A stretch of DNA of 64,000 nucleotides from the NCBI GenBank assembly GCA_030407085.1, contig CM059586.1, forward strand, positions 13,968,001-14,032,000. Reading direction: 5' to 3'. A program made the position numbers and the translations under genes. Below the pieces are notes generated by a model. That model searched no databases. It was not told the DNA's origin and saw only the letters and a program-made list of their open reading frames with translations. Positions within the stretch are counted from its first letter, which is position 1; each line of letters begins with the position of its first letter. The stretch is from Trichopria drosophilae (Eukaryota > Arthropoda > Insecta > Hymenoptera > Diapriidae). Positions 33,671 through 45,182 of this stretch are shown here, piece after piece.

Positions 33671-34710
33671 TTCAAAATGCAGATATTCGTTTCTGTATTG
33701 CATTTTGGTGCAAATCCCCGCGGTCGTATAAGGAAACGTGAGTCGAGTGTCGATGTACCGATGTACACATGGAAGAAAGTCGGCTCGTCATATTTATCTC
33801 TGGTATTTTGCCATGCAGAAGAGAAGCAGAAGCCTTGACCTTGATGGTAGATGGAGAAAAAAAAGGGGATCGTTGGAAAGAGTCGCTGGCAAGATGCTCG
33901 GCAATATATCTAAGGAAAAAGGTGGCGGCGAAAGATTCGCCTGATGGCGTACGGTACTCAACGGGCGGGGTTGCCGCAAGGGGGTTCGAGTGTCCAAAGT
34001 CACTCCCCGTAGTCGTCCCTACCTCCGGTATAGTCTCTGTGTAGGTTCCGTCCCATGTCGCCATCATAAAAAGGATGGTGGTTGCAAGTTATGTATGTAT
34101 GCCCTGGGAATCGACCCAAATTCGATTCAGTTGACCGTCTAATAAAGACATTCTTCATTCCTCACGTACTAAGGCTCCGACCAAGTCTTCTGCCCCTTTC
34201 GAAAAGCGGGGAAGTCCCTACCCGCGAATCAGGTTCTTCGCCGAGCAGCTGGTACACCGCCGAAACAAATGTTCTAATTACTTCACTTCCCTTGTGTATA
34301 TATATATGTTTACGGGGAAGCATATTGCAAGTGGATTTGAACGATTATTCGCGCACGCGAGCCAACGATTCAACTTTGTATTTCCATAGCTCGTTTTTAT
34401 TCACGATCAATGAGCCATTCTTTTGTGCCCTGCCGGAATTAAGTGGCATCGTTTCAAAGCGTTACCTAGGATGAAAAATGTTTTCTGTAACGCTCGGCGT
34501 TTAATTAATTTTTACTGGGTGTGTCGTCGGCTCGAGAGTCATCGGTTAGCGCTCCTCGTCATTAGATCGGATATGGTGGAGAACCATTGTATTTTAACGT
34601 CATCTTGATTAGTTTTTAAGATTCCTTATTTTAATAATTACTTAATCTTCTGTGCTCAGTCTCGTAAACCATTTGGCTTCATGATTTAATGTTCAAGCGA
34701 ATCGATTTAA
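33671..34710. other. GC-richer island with longest overlapping frames
   Basis: Frames of 131 codons (33672-34067, minus) and 130 codons (34082-34474, plus) lie here, with others of 60-91 codons over the same bases on opposite strands. None has a recognised domain, signal peptide or clear splice context. Long frames on both strands are expected where stop codons are scarce. The island is still among the best places to look for an unrecognised exon or an enhancer, because it is sharply bounded by AT-rich DNA. Confidence 0.35.
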
Positions 34711-34869
34711 TGAGGTAGAGTGGTCACGAATTACGGATTATTTAAGAAATTGATATTAGTTGTTTTACTTTTGTAGTAATTCTATGAAAATCCTTCAAAA
34801 AGATAAATTCTACTGAATGGAAATTTTTTTACGCAGGTATACAAAATATTTGTATATTTAAAGATTAAT

Positions 34870-35083
34870 ACACTGAGTAAAATAGTTAATAAATTTAACT
34901 AAACACTAAGTTACCCAGTGGAAACTAATTTGTAGTTTGTAAGAATTATATAATTCAAATAACTAAAAGAAGGATAATTAAATTTAAGTCAAATTAACGA
35001 AATGTTGGATGATTACTATTAAAGATTTAGTTCCCACTCAGTAACTCCCAATTTAGCTAATTTTACTAAATATTCTTTCAATT
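34870..35083. mobile_element. Small palindromic element with AGTTACCCAGTGG motif
   Basis: CACTGAGTAAAATAGTTAAT and AAGTTACCCAGTGGAAACTA on the left are answered by TTTAGTTCCCACTCAGTAAC and AGCTAATTTTACTAAATATT on the right. So the outer and inner parts of both arms pair. A related partial copy lies at 51469-51580. The left end follows TA; the right end is eroded. Confidence 0.6.
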
Positions 35084-35475
35084 TAAATAATGAAGACAGT
35101 TAGCAATATTTTAGTAATTTATTTTGATACATAAATGTTGTTCTGCATTAGTACAGGGAAAGTGCCATTTTACGCACTGGAGTATCACTTTTGCCCACAG
35201 CGACATCCCGAGAGCAACACCATTGCGTATTATCGATCGTTACGTATTCTAATACAAAAGTTTGATATCCATGCAGAAAACTACCACTTTACCCACTAAC
35301 GAGATAATGTACTATGTTTTGTCCTTATGATTTTTGTGGATAAAGTCCACTTTCGCACATTTCCGGACAACAACATTCGTAATGTAAAAGGACGTGAGTA
35401 AAGTCATGCTTTATACCCTTGAATAGGCATCAACATATGAAAGAACTTTTCGCCTTTGGTCATTTATGAAAGTGA
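35084..35475. other. Mixed sequence with repeated 'CACTTTnCCCAC' words
   Basis: Words CATTTTACGCACT, CACTTTTGCCCAC, CACTTTACCCAC and CACTTTCGCAC recur at 35170-35360. They hint at a degenerate internally repeated element, but I cannot set its boundaries. Confidence 0.35.
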
Positions 35476-36143
35476 AATACATTTTTAATATGAACAAGTA
35501 AATTAATTGTAATATCTGCTGTCTTAATTTTAATTGAATATACTCATATATTAATGATTTAATATACATATATCACACGTGTTCAGTGATTGGTTGATCG
35601 AACGTTTTATCACACTCAAATTGTCAGAAAGTAAAATTTGGACTTTAATGACAGAACGGGTAACCAATCAACCAACAGTTGCGTAAAGGATACGTGACCA
35701 AACTTGAACAGAAACGCAATTGGCTGTTGTCCCTTCTTCATTGAACTATATATGAAATTATGAGCAATGAGGTGCAACTTCCATATTCAGTTTTAAGTTC
35801 ATGAAAATATTTTAAGGAACAAAATTTTTAAAATTCATGACAAATTCTTAATATTTAGTAACATTTATGAAATATGCATCATAAATTTCTCTTAAATTTC
35901 ATGAAATTTTGTACAGTGTATAGTCAACAGATTCCTGTGTGACATATAAGTCCCTAGACGAAAAAATAAACGTTAAAACAAATTTTACTTTCTGACAATT
36001 TGAGTGTGATAAAACGTTCGATCAACCAATCACTGAACACGTGTGATATATGTATATTAAATCATTAATATTTCAGTGTATTCATTTAAAATTAAGACCA
36101 GATATTACAATTAATTTACTTGTTCATATTAAAAATGTATTAA
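35476..36143. repeat. Near-perfect inverted repeat, 165-bp arms
   Basis: The left arm (35476-35640) and right arm (about 35979-36143) match with few differences. GTGTTCAGTGATTGGTTGAT and its inverse and CTCAAATTGTCAGAAAGTAA and its inverse illustrate this. The 340-base spacer holds no gene. The arms end in ATACATTTTTAATATGAACA on the left and its inverse on the right; a target duplication is not clear. High arm identity suggests a recent insertion or conversion between arms. Confidence 0.75.
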
Positions 36144-36253
36144 ATTACCGAACATTTTTAACAGTGTAATATACAATTTTTTACATACATGAAGGTTGTG
36201 AACCGCGCCGAAGAATAGGCGGGAAATGCTTTCTTATTGCTATAAAATAGTAC

Positions 36254-36450
36254 GTTATTGCACTAGTCCGTAAAATGGGCATTTTAGGCCCGCTAATCGA
36301 GGCGTAAAATCTTTTACGCCTACTGCATCAAAAAAAGTAGAATTTTCACCCTCACGAACCTTGAGCCGGCTTCGACGTCTCTCGGGTTCTATTGTCGAGG
36401 CGTAAAACTCTATTTTACGCCCGTGATACAAAAATAACTGTTTTAACACG
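36254..36450 (+). mobile_element. 'GGCGTAAAA' multi-hairpin element, copy 1
   Basis: Several short palindromes occur in series: CCGTAAAATGGGCATTTTAGG, then AGGCGTAAAATCTTTTACGC, then AGGCGTAAAACTCTATTTTA with CGCC. Between them lies ACCCTCACGAACC and CTCGGGTTCTATT. A second copy in reverse orientation lies at 41020-41232, matching along its length, so this is a dispersed element. There is no coding capacity; a 64-codon minus frame is incidental. I do not recognise the family. Confidence 0.7.
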
Positions 36451-36719
36451 AATCAATGGCATTTTTTGTATAATATACGTAAAATACAAATAAAAACTGT
36501 TTTTAAACTCAACCTTTTGAGGTTAGTATTGATCCCCCTGAAACACAACATCAATACGGCCATTGATAAACCATTATCAATTGTCTCCACTCGAGGAGGA
36601 CTAGTAATTTATTTAAGACGGCTTAGATCCCGTCAAGAAAATATATTTAATTACGGGAAATTCCGGGTTAACACATTGGTCTTCGATATTTCTAGAGATA
36701 TTTAGGGATGAATCTAAAA

Positions 36720-37400
36720 GAAGAGGCTCTTTCTTCTGTGGAGGACAAGGACGGTAGAGTTGAGCGCAGCTGGCGAATTCGTGCTTTGGAAACAATGATC
36801 TCGTTATTCTTCCAATCGAGAAAAGATCGGGATTTATGTCGTACACGAACATTCGCTCCCTTTCGATCTCTCTAAGACCTCTCTTCCTTCAGCATTTGGA
36901 TATTTTTTTCTTCCTTCTATATGGCGTCGACTCCTTTACGTCCTCGCTGCTTTTGGGATTTATCCACATTATACCGTCAGGCGTTTGAATTGCAAATCCA
37001 TGTCGTGCATTCGCCGTACAGTATGGCACCCAACACGGGTTGCTCGAACATCGACGGAGCATTGTTGTTATTACGTGCATGATCTCGCGCTGGGTTTAAG
37101 CTTTGGCATCGCGTGCTCCGAAAGAGAATGTTAGTTCGGCTTTATCGTTGAACGCACGTTTTTAGACGTTTCTAATTTTGTATTCCGCTTTTGTTGCGTT
37201 ACTTGCATGGCTTCGGCGAAATTATGAGCATATATCGCAACGCGGTAAGAATATGGCGATTGCGCCGAGAGAGAGAACGCGTTTTCTCCAGGATTGATGA
37301 ACGAAGGTTTGTCAACGCGTCCTGCAATTGTCTTCTTCATTGTAAAAGTCTTATGCAACCGTTGCATTGTTGAAGTTTATTGCGAAAATATTCTAAAAAT
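36720..37400. other. GC-richer island, unassigned
   Basis: The island is of mixed composition with frames of 60-79 codons on both strands (for example 36613-36852 minus, 37131-37367 minus, 37191-37373 plus). None has recognisable features and they overlap each other. It could be regulatory DNA or an exon-bearing stretch. Confidence 0.3.
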
Positions 37401-37564
37401 CCTGACATTCGTAATATTGTGTTTGGTTGGACTTTCTAGGCGCATCAGTTTAAATGATAGTTCGGATTCTATTTTTGAAATGATAGCCACTTCAGAATAA
37501 CATAAACTCCATTTGGAATTTATAAGTGGGAATAGGAGAAGGAATTTCATATAGAGTTTACGCG

Positions 37565-38300
37565 ATGACGATATTGACAAACATAAGGTAATGTTATTGT
37601 CACATTGTGATGTAGGTGATGATGTCGAATGGTGATAATAATGAGTTATGACTTTGGGTTATGACGTAAAGAATGGTAATGTAAACGTTGGATGAAGATA
37701 ATGGTAAAGTTAGAAACTAATAATGATGATGTTGAATAATGATGATGATGATGTGGAATGATGATAATGCTGATGTTGGAAAATGATGATTATGATGTGG
37801 AATGATGGTGATGCTGATGTCGAATGGTGATAATAATGAGTTATCACTTTGGATTATGACGTAAAGAATGGTAATGTAGACGTTGGATGAAGATAATGGT
37901 AAAGTTGGTAAGTAATAATGATGATATTGAATAATGATGATTATGATGTGGAATGATGGTAATCCTGATGTCGAATGTGATAATGCGAACGCCGGGCGAT
38001 GATAAAGAAGATGATGATGGCACCTGCTGATGTTAGCGGTGATGTTGGATGAAGATTATGATGATATGATTACGAATTTAACAAATGTGTTCTCCATATT
38101 GTTATGATGTAGAATGATGGTAATGCTGATGTTGGATAAGGATGATTATGATGTGGAATTATGGTAATGCTGATGTTGGATACGGATGATTATGATGTGA
38201 AATGATGGTAATCCTGATGTCGAATGTGATAATGAGAACGCCGGGCGATGATAAAGAAGATGATGATGGCACCTGCTGATGTTGGATGAAAATCACAATA
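37565..38300 (+). repeat. GATG-rich minisatellite with higher-order units
   Basis: The basic words GATGATG, AATGATG, GTGGAATGATG and GATGTTGGA repeat throughout. On top of this there are long direct repeats. A roughly 130-base block starting GTCGAATGGTGATAATAATG occurs at about 37624 and 37819, and GAACGCCGGGCGATGATAAA occurs at about 37986 and 38236. The array thus grew by duplicating multi-unit blocks. It does not stay open as a protein frame. Confidence 0.85.
38051..38101 (+). repeat. Direct repeat shared with 38647-38700
   Basis: GAAGATTATGATGATATGAT followed by TACGAATTTAACAAATGTG and TTCTCCATATT occurs here and again at about 38648-38698, nearly identical over about 50 bases. One copy is inside the minisatellite and the other is 600 bases away. 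This is consistent with a local duplication that carried minisatellite sequence outward. Confidence 0.7.
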
Positions 38301-39090
38301 ATCGTTGAAAATAGCAACGAAAAAGTTTTCTTTTTTTGTTTGACCGTCTTAATTTTAAATTAAATAATGATTAATAATATTTCTTGGTGTTACAGGTCAA
38401 TTAACTAATAATATAAAAATGTTATTATTACCATAATTTTTTTGGTTTTTGATTGAAAACACGAAGATGGTAAAAATATTAACATCGCCGGATTTTGTAT
38501 GATAATCGCGACAAACCCTGCACTTTGGAATATTCATGTCTGTATTTAAAATGATTTACATATAAATGGGTTTTGTGTCCCTCTAGCGACTATCGTAGAA
38601 ACAAGTGCCTATTGTAAATAATATATGTATATTTCGTCCCAGTTGGGTGAAGATTATGATGATATGATTACGAATTTAACAAATGTGTTCTCCATATTGG
38701 ACCGCCATGTTGAATGTTTAAAAACGATTTTGAATTTTTAATCAGTGACTTCAAATTTCTCAGCATTTTCGAACTATATTTTCTTTCCATTTTCCACCAT
38801 TAAGTAACGGATAAAATAAAATTCTAAAATAAATGATGACCTAGACAATTTTTCGACTTAATGGAAGATCGAAAATGAATAATTTCATCTTAATTTTCAA
38901 TTTGGAAATCATATTTAAACATGATAAAATATTGATACAATCAAAGTTCACAACAATCAAATGACATTTAACATTCTGTCGTAATTATTTTATAAGACAG
39001 CAGTATCAAATACTTCGATAAAATTCTTGATCCCATGATTTTTTTTTTTCATTTTTCAATTAAGATCTTGTAATCGGACGGCTGGGATAT
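38301..39090. other. AT-rich sequence, nothing recognised
   Basis: Apart from the 38.65-kb copy of the direct repeat, no gene or element was identified. Confidence 0.5.
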
Positions 39091-39680
39091 TTTAATTAGC
39101 CCACTCGAGCGTCGAGGGAACAACGAATATCAGTCTGCGGCATATCGCAGAAGTTAAAGGTGACTCTCAAGTTATGATTCCGAGCCCTCCACGAAATCAG
39201 CTTCCGTCCTTCTCCTCTGGTATGAATCCCATCCAGAGGACAAGCCCGGCAGTGTCCCAGCTTCCAAACAGAAATTCATTGTATATGCTGGAATCAGTCG
39301 TTTCGTTCATTATTTTTTCCTCGACGAAGCACTGCTCCAGTCTCGTTGGAATATAGTCGCGTTCGTACAAAGTATCGATAATGGACGCATTGGGAAGGTT
39401 AATGCGCGATAAACCTTGCGTAACGGCCACCGAACGTTATCGACCGAGCTCTCGGCTCTGCAACGCCAGATATTATTGCAGCACATTTTACGAATAATTA
39501 AATTACGGGGATTACCAATTAACGAGGCGCTTCGGCCGGCAATAAAATGTAAGCGAGCCGTGTTTATAATTCAAATGCAAGCACGAGCCTCAAACGTATT
39601 TCACTGATTTGATAATACGCGGCGTTGTTTAACAAATCGTAACGACCTGTGCTCGTGCCTAGTCGTAAAATTGAAGATAA
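39091..39680. other. GC-richer island, candidate regulatory DNA or exon
   Basis: There is a sharp rise in CpG and mixed composition. A 77-codon minus-strand frame (39197-39430) has a protein-like residue mix, and a 63-codon plus-strand frame follows at 39416-39607. Neither has a recognised domain or good splice signals on both sides. AT-rich homeodomain-type words (AATTAAATTA, CAATTAACG) lie within the island. Confidence 0.3.
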
Positions 39681-41019
39681 CATCTAAATTCATTTGGTAA
39701 AATGTCTTATGAAACAACTTTTCAAGTTTGGTGAAGTAACTTATCTACGGAGTATGCCGCTATTTGTTTTAACGAGCAATCGATTCATATATATTGTTTT
39801 CTATTTATTTAATTTAATTAGAACACCGACGAGATGTTTAATATTTACGGTTTAATAAAAAACTGTCACATTACAGATAATCGAAATATGTCTTCAAAAC
39901 AAACTGACTATCAAAACAAAAGATCATGTCAGAAATACCCTTGCAACATGTTAAACCAAAAAGCGTTAAATTAGATTATAACAATTTCATTTAATGAAAA
40001 TTAAATAATTATTTTTGAAATCAGTTAAGCATAAAATTTAATTTTAATAATTTTCTAGAAACGATAATTTAAATAATATTTTTTACTGAAATACATTGTC
40101 GTAACATTTTTTGTAGTAATATATTGTCCGAGTCCCATATTCAGTCATACATATAGGAGAAGACGGGGCAAAGTTACGAATCTTAAATATTTCCATTATG
40201 AGCATACTGATTATAAAATATGATAAGTGGTTTCTTTGCTTACATCATTTTTCACATTTTGAGGCATTGATATTTCATTTTTTGTTCTCTTACCTACCTT
40301 TGGGAGCGAGAAATGTAATTGTTAAGCACAATTTTCAAGTCATTTTCCTGTACTTTGTTTTCAGATTGGTCAATAATTTCATTTTGGCAGTTTAGTAATC
40401 ACTATTTATATATTTATTCTAAAAATATATTTTTTGGAGTTATTTATAAAACATGAATTGATCGTTTTTTGTGTGTTTATAATTAGACATCGTACCTGGT
40501 AGTCCAAATGATACTTTGGGGTGAAGCGGCCAAATTTTGTCCCGGATGTCTCTATTCCGTGATTATTTTTTAATTTAGAATTCCCTTTTGATGAATGCAT
40601 TGAGTAACTAAAGACGAAGTTAAAAAATGTGATCCTGATATAATACGAGTATTCAAAGCCTCCGAAGACACAATTTCTTTTTTAACTGTGGTTGGAAACT
40701 TTATTAAAGCAACGTGAAAATGTTATTAAAACAAACAATAATGACTTAAAAGATTATAAGTTGCACTTCATTTTATGATAGTCGTCTCATAGACCTCTAA
40801 AAATAAGAATTCGCCACTTCACCCCGATATCGCCGCTTAGCCCGGTTTTTTTTTAAGTTTTTTGAATTGGCCATAGCTGGCCATCTGTAAAACATGTATG
40901 TAAAACACATGTATGTAAATATTGACTATGAACAATATTTAATTACCTATCAAATGATAGTTTGCATCATCCTAAATACGAAATTCAAGGAGAGATATGA
41001 TATACGGAAAAAATTTCAA
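39681..41019. other. AT-rich sequence with GGGGTGAAGCGGC words
   Basis: GACGGGGCAAAGTTA (40155), TTTGGGGTGAAGCGGC (40517), CCACTTCACCCCGATA (40814) and CGCCGCTTAGCCCGG (40831) look like related words in both orientations spanning about 40150-40850. This may be a degenerate inverted element, but pairing between the words is sparse. No gene is recognised. Confidence 0.35.
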
Positions 41020-41232
41020 AACACATAAAATAGTTATTTTTGTATTAAGGGCGTAAAATGGAGTTTTACGCCTCGAGAATAGAACCCGAGAGACAGCAAA
41101 GCCCCGCTCGAGGTTCATGAGGGTGAAAATTCTATGCCTGAGATTTAAACATTCTATTTTGATACAGTAGGCGTAAATTATTTTACGCCTCGATTTACGG
41201 GCGTAAAATGGCCATTTTATACCTACTGCATC
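41020..41232 (-). mobile_element. 'GGCGTAAAA' multi-hairpin element, copy 2
   Basis: Reverse-complement copy of the element at 36254-36450. It shows the same order of GGCGTAAAATGG hairpins, the GAACCCGAGAG segment and the GAGGGTGAAAATTCTA segment, followed by TGATACAGTAGGCGTAAA. It differs from copy 1 by several substitutions and a small insertion. An 87-codon minus frame is incidental. Confidence 0.7.
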
Positions 41233-41692
41233 CAAAAATATATTTGCCAGATTATGGCCGGGAGACCCTCCTTTTTTTTGAAAAAGACAACAACTCAGGA
41301 AAAATCATAAAATCAGTATTTTGTTGCAAAGCTCTCTCTGCGTAGAGGTTACAATTAAATGGATTAAAACTGCTCACAGATTTGTCAAAAAATTCTACCT
41401 AATAATAATTATTCTGCAAAATTATTCAAAATATACGTGTAACAAATATGAAATAAATATACGGATTCGAGACGGGCGCATATCAAATTCAGCGAACTGT
41501 TTACAATCCTTAACCTATGTTGTTTACGTTTCATGGGTGTCATTCATTTCATTTCCCGCGGTTCTTGGAAAAACTGTATCTTGCTATTAAATTAGAAGAC
41601 AATAATCAGTATCTTGCGCCTGTTTGTATTGTGTAAGATTGGTAATAATATTATTCTTTCCCGTCCGTTTGTACAAAACAAGTGAAGTTCAA

Positions 41693-41760
41693 GATTTGAT
41701 TTGATTTGATTTCTTTATTACGCACTGGTCCGACAGACCGTGTGTGAGCAGTAATAACAT
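41693..41760 (-). mobile_element. 3' tail of a non-LTR retrotransposon
   Basis: Read on the minus strand, TCTGTCGGACCAGTGCGTAA is followed by AATAAAG and then (AAATC)4. A polyadenylation-like signal followed by short tandem repeats is typical of the 3' end of some insect non-LTR elements. The element body would lie at higher coordinates, but I recognise no reverse transcriptase there, so it is 5'-truncated or decayed. Confidence 0.5.
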
Positions 41761-42019
41761 TGAATAGTTACATATACTAATGAGTGATTTACGATAATAC
41801 ATTAAAAACCTAATAATATATCATCTTAATTTAACTAACTTACTATACTAAGCTTTCTCGGAACATCACACTCGTAAACGCTATAAACAATTGTATATAA
41901 TACGCAATGACAAAAATCCAATACATGCTTGATACCGCGTTACATACGAATACATTTTATTAAGTAAACCAATAATAGCGAATTACAATTAGAAACTTAT
42001 AATGAGTTGTGAAAATAAT

Positions 42020-44100
42020 AAAGCAACGACTCTACTTTGGCAGCCTTTTTGGTGTTGCGGGGGTTGTTTGTTAGGTTGACATGGCTAAAAATTAAAATAA
42101 TTAAACATGAACGTAATACAAAAAGAAGAAAATTACTAAAAAATACTTGGTTTTAATGCATCTAATGATATTTGACAGTTCTAATGCAACTCTTGGGTTC
42201 ATAATCCAACCACCAGATAGTTCACAAGCCAACCATGACGCAATTTTGGAAACGACGGACACAAAATAATCACATTTTTAATATGACATTAACGAATATT
42301 GGACTGTACACTTTATCACAAAAACTGGCTCATGATAGAAGCTTACACAGACAGACGGCGATATCGGTCAATTGGGGAAAAAAGTTCTGATGGTTCACTA
42401 CTCAGCCCGGTTCACAACCGAACCCCCTCCCCTACGTTTCAGTTTTATTCAACATGAATTTTGATACGAAATAGTTGATTGAAACTGAAGCAAAAAAAGT
42501 GTCTTTTGGGCGTTAATAGGTTGAATGCAAAAACTCGTGTGTCCTCTACGTCTCAGTTTAAGACACTACACAGTTAAAAAATTTTTTTTAGCATTAAACG
42601 TCTCAATATAATCTGTCTTGCGATATTCTTGTGCCTTATAACCTGAAACACATAATTGTCTGCTTTTAAGACGTTAGCTTATTTCAGATACTTGAAACCA
42701 GAAACCTAACCTAACCAATCTAACACAACCTATTCTTCTTACCATTTCGAATGTCGAAAACCCTGTTTATTGCTATATAAATAAAAGATGAAAACAAATT
42801 ACAGAAAAAAAAATAAAAAATATCCAACATAAGCTATGTCAGAAACGAACATTGTAAAATGCCAGTTAATGAAATTCCGTGTTTAATTAAGATCGTTATG
42901 TACCTTTCAATTTTTGTAGACACTCTTTTCAAACTGCGATTGGAGACTAAAGATTCCTCTTTAGTCTGAAACAAAGTAATTTGCAACGTCTCCATATGAG
43001 ACCATAAAAAAATGGTTTAAAAATTAGGACCAAGGTTCTAACCATCGACACTTTCTAAATTTTATGGAACAAACCGTTTCCGAAATATTTTTTATATATA
43101 ACTGAACATTTGTTTCCTGTATGTGTATCACGTAGTGCTTTACAATGCATTAAAATATTCCCATTTGAAACTTATCAACATCTTATGTAAGATAACTTTT
43201 ATGTAATTTAGACAGGGAACAGTTCATTGCAAGATTTACTGAACGTTTGACACATAGAATTTCACTCTTAATCCTAATCGTCTGAAGTCAACGATTACTT
43301 TAAACTATGTTTACTGCGGGTATTCATTAAAGATAAAGTTTGGCTCCTTATTTCTTCTCAAAATACAACCTAACCTATATTTTCCGAATTCGTTAGAAAC
43401 AAATACTGATTTTTACTACTTTTTTCCCTTGGAAAAGTTTTTAAGGTGGAGATTCCAATCTGTCGATATCTGAAGTAAAACTCGTTTATCCTATCCATCG
43501 GAAATTACAGGCAGTAATCAAAATCAACGTAAAAAGCAAATTCACTTTTAGGCCTGACCATATCTTTCACGATAGTTAGGCGTCGGCTTGAATTTGTTTC
43601 GTTTTAATTTATGCAGTAAAAAATATGTGTTTTTTTAATAAACATCTTTCTTAAATCTTTGTTCTCAAATTTCATTTTTCGAAATTTATATTGTCGTTTC
43701 CATACTTTTCATATAACGGATTCGCTGGAAGAATCCAAATTATCAATTATCCAGAATAAAATTTACTCCAATGGGAGTAAAATGTAAATCTGCAAATGTG
43801 ATTTATTCCTTACGTTCTTAAATTCACCAATTAAAAAAAATGTACAGCCATACTTTTTTGATTGCTGTCTCCCTTTATGTGTTACTGTTAATATATAATT
43901 ATACAGAAAAAAAATTACAGACGAACTTTGAAATTTGTTTATAAATATTTATCCGCCAATTACCTTTTTAAATTGAGTAATTAAAAAATTAGATATGATA
44001 AAAATATGAATATACTAGACACTAGACACCATTACTGTCGACATTATTTCTAAAAAATAAATGCAGAGAAATGTTTGTTATTGACATAAAACGTGACAAA
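42020..44100. other. AT-rich sequence, decayed element ends
   Basis: TTTTGGGCGTTAATAGGTTGAA at 42508-42533 is an inverted variant of the TTAACGCCC end motif. A GGTTCACAACCGAACC hairpin lies near 42410. TTAGG-like runs (CCTAACCTAACC) appear near 42703-42718. No gene is recognised. Confidence 0.4.
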
Positions 44101-44584
44101 TCCTGTGATAAAGATGAACAGATACCTGTTTGGAAGTGGAATATACTACTGGAGTCTGTAATAACCCTTGGGGTCTTGGTAAACTTTTCAAAACGAACGA
44201 TAGCACCATAAAAAACACGTCAACAAATCATAAACAGCATCTATCATTTCTAAAGAAGCCAAATTATTGTTTGACTCTGCTCGTACTCTTGAAACACACA
44301 TATCCAGTTATTTCACTGCGCTTAAAAAGTTCCGCCTGTTTGATGCAGAGATTTTTCAAATTAATTTCATCGCGTCAAATAGTTGTGGACATGCTGTAAG
44401 AAATATAACCGAAAATGATACGTATCATATACATTGTTGCATTGCTTTTGGCAAGTTTCCGACGTTTTTGCAAACTTTTCAGTTTGAATGCATACGCGTG
44501 TACTGTTTAACATGTAAATTATACACATAAGATCATATAACTTGCAGCTGCAGGCCTAAGACTGATTACTACTTCTTCTTTCAG

Positions 44585-44668
44585 GGTGCATCGGCAAAAG
44601 GAAGAAGGAAGTTCGATGCCTGAAATGGAATTTCAAGGCTCTTGCAGGCGTCGTCTCGTCTCGAAAAG
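44585..44668 (+). CDS. Candidate 84-bp internal exon (unproven)
   Basis: A good acceptor (ACTACTTCTTCTTTCAG before GG) and a strong donor (AAAAG before GTGAGA) bracket 84 bases, exactly divisible by three. Two of the three frames are open. One reads VHRQKEEGSSMPEMEF..., the other CIGKRKKEVRCLKWNFKALA...; the remaining frame has a TGA. I do not recognise the peptide. A frame-neutral length would suit a cassette exon inside a very long intron, which also fits the absence of other exons here. Chance splice-like sites are frequent, so this is a lead, not a gene call. The following 44700-44860 is GC-richer as well. Confidence 0.25.
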
Positions 44669-45182
44669 GTGAGAAAACTGTCCTCCCATTAAGCCCGTTC
44701 TGATCGTTTGTGCCTCGTCCAGGGTCGGCCATCATTTTTTATTCCCTCAAACCTAAGGAAGTCCGTATTCTTTTTCAAAACACCCACATCGATGGCAATA
44801 AAATTCTCGAAAATGCGCAATTCATGCACCCTCCGAAGCTGTATAAGTAACACTCATCGCACAATTGCTTAGCATCACTCTACCATTAGTTCTTCATATT
44901 TATGGGATCATTAATTTCGTTTTATGTTTCAATTTAGACGTATTGATATTGGTTTGTTTACATGTAAGCCGCTACAAATTCCATCTAAGTCTTGAATCGC
45001 GATGTTCATTAATACAACGACTACCCATTATTACCCTTCAAATACCACTCTCTAACCCTTATCTTATCAGAGATTATGATATAGTTATAAGTTCTACAGT
45101 AGCCTGGTTAGAAATGTGAAAAATTCTGCTTTCTTAGTTTTCCGGTTAAAATGTAACAATCAATTACTTTAATTTACCTATA

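Noticed and set aside
33672..34067. 131-codon open frame on the minus strand
   Set aside because: Plus-strand frames of 68 and 91 codons cover the same bases. In a GC-richer island this is expected by chance. No domain, splice context or start context supports it.
34082..34474. 130-codon open frame on the plus strand
   Set aside because: No recognised domain. Another frame of 61 codons overlaps its end, and composition alone explains the openness.
37565..38300. CRISPR-like array
   Set aside because: Units are degenerate and contiguous, with no regular unique spacers. The surrounding sequence is eukaryotic in character. It is a minisatellite.
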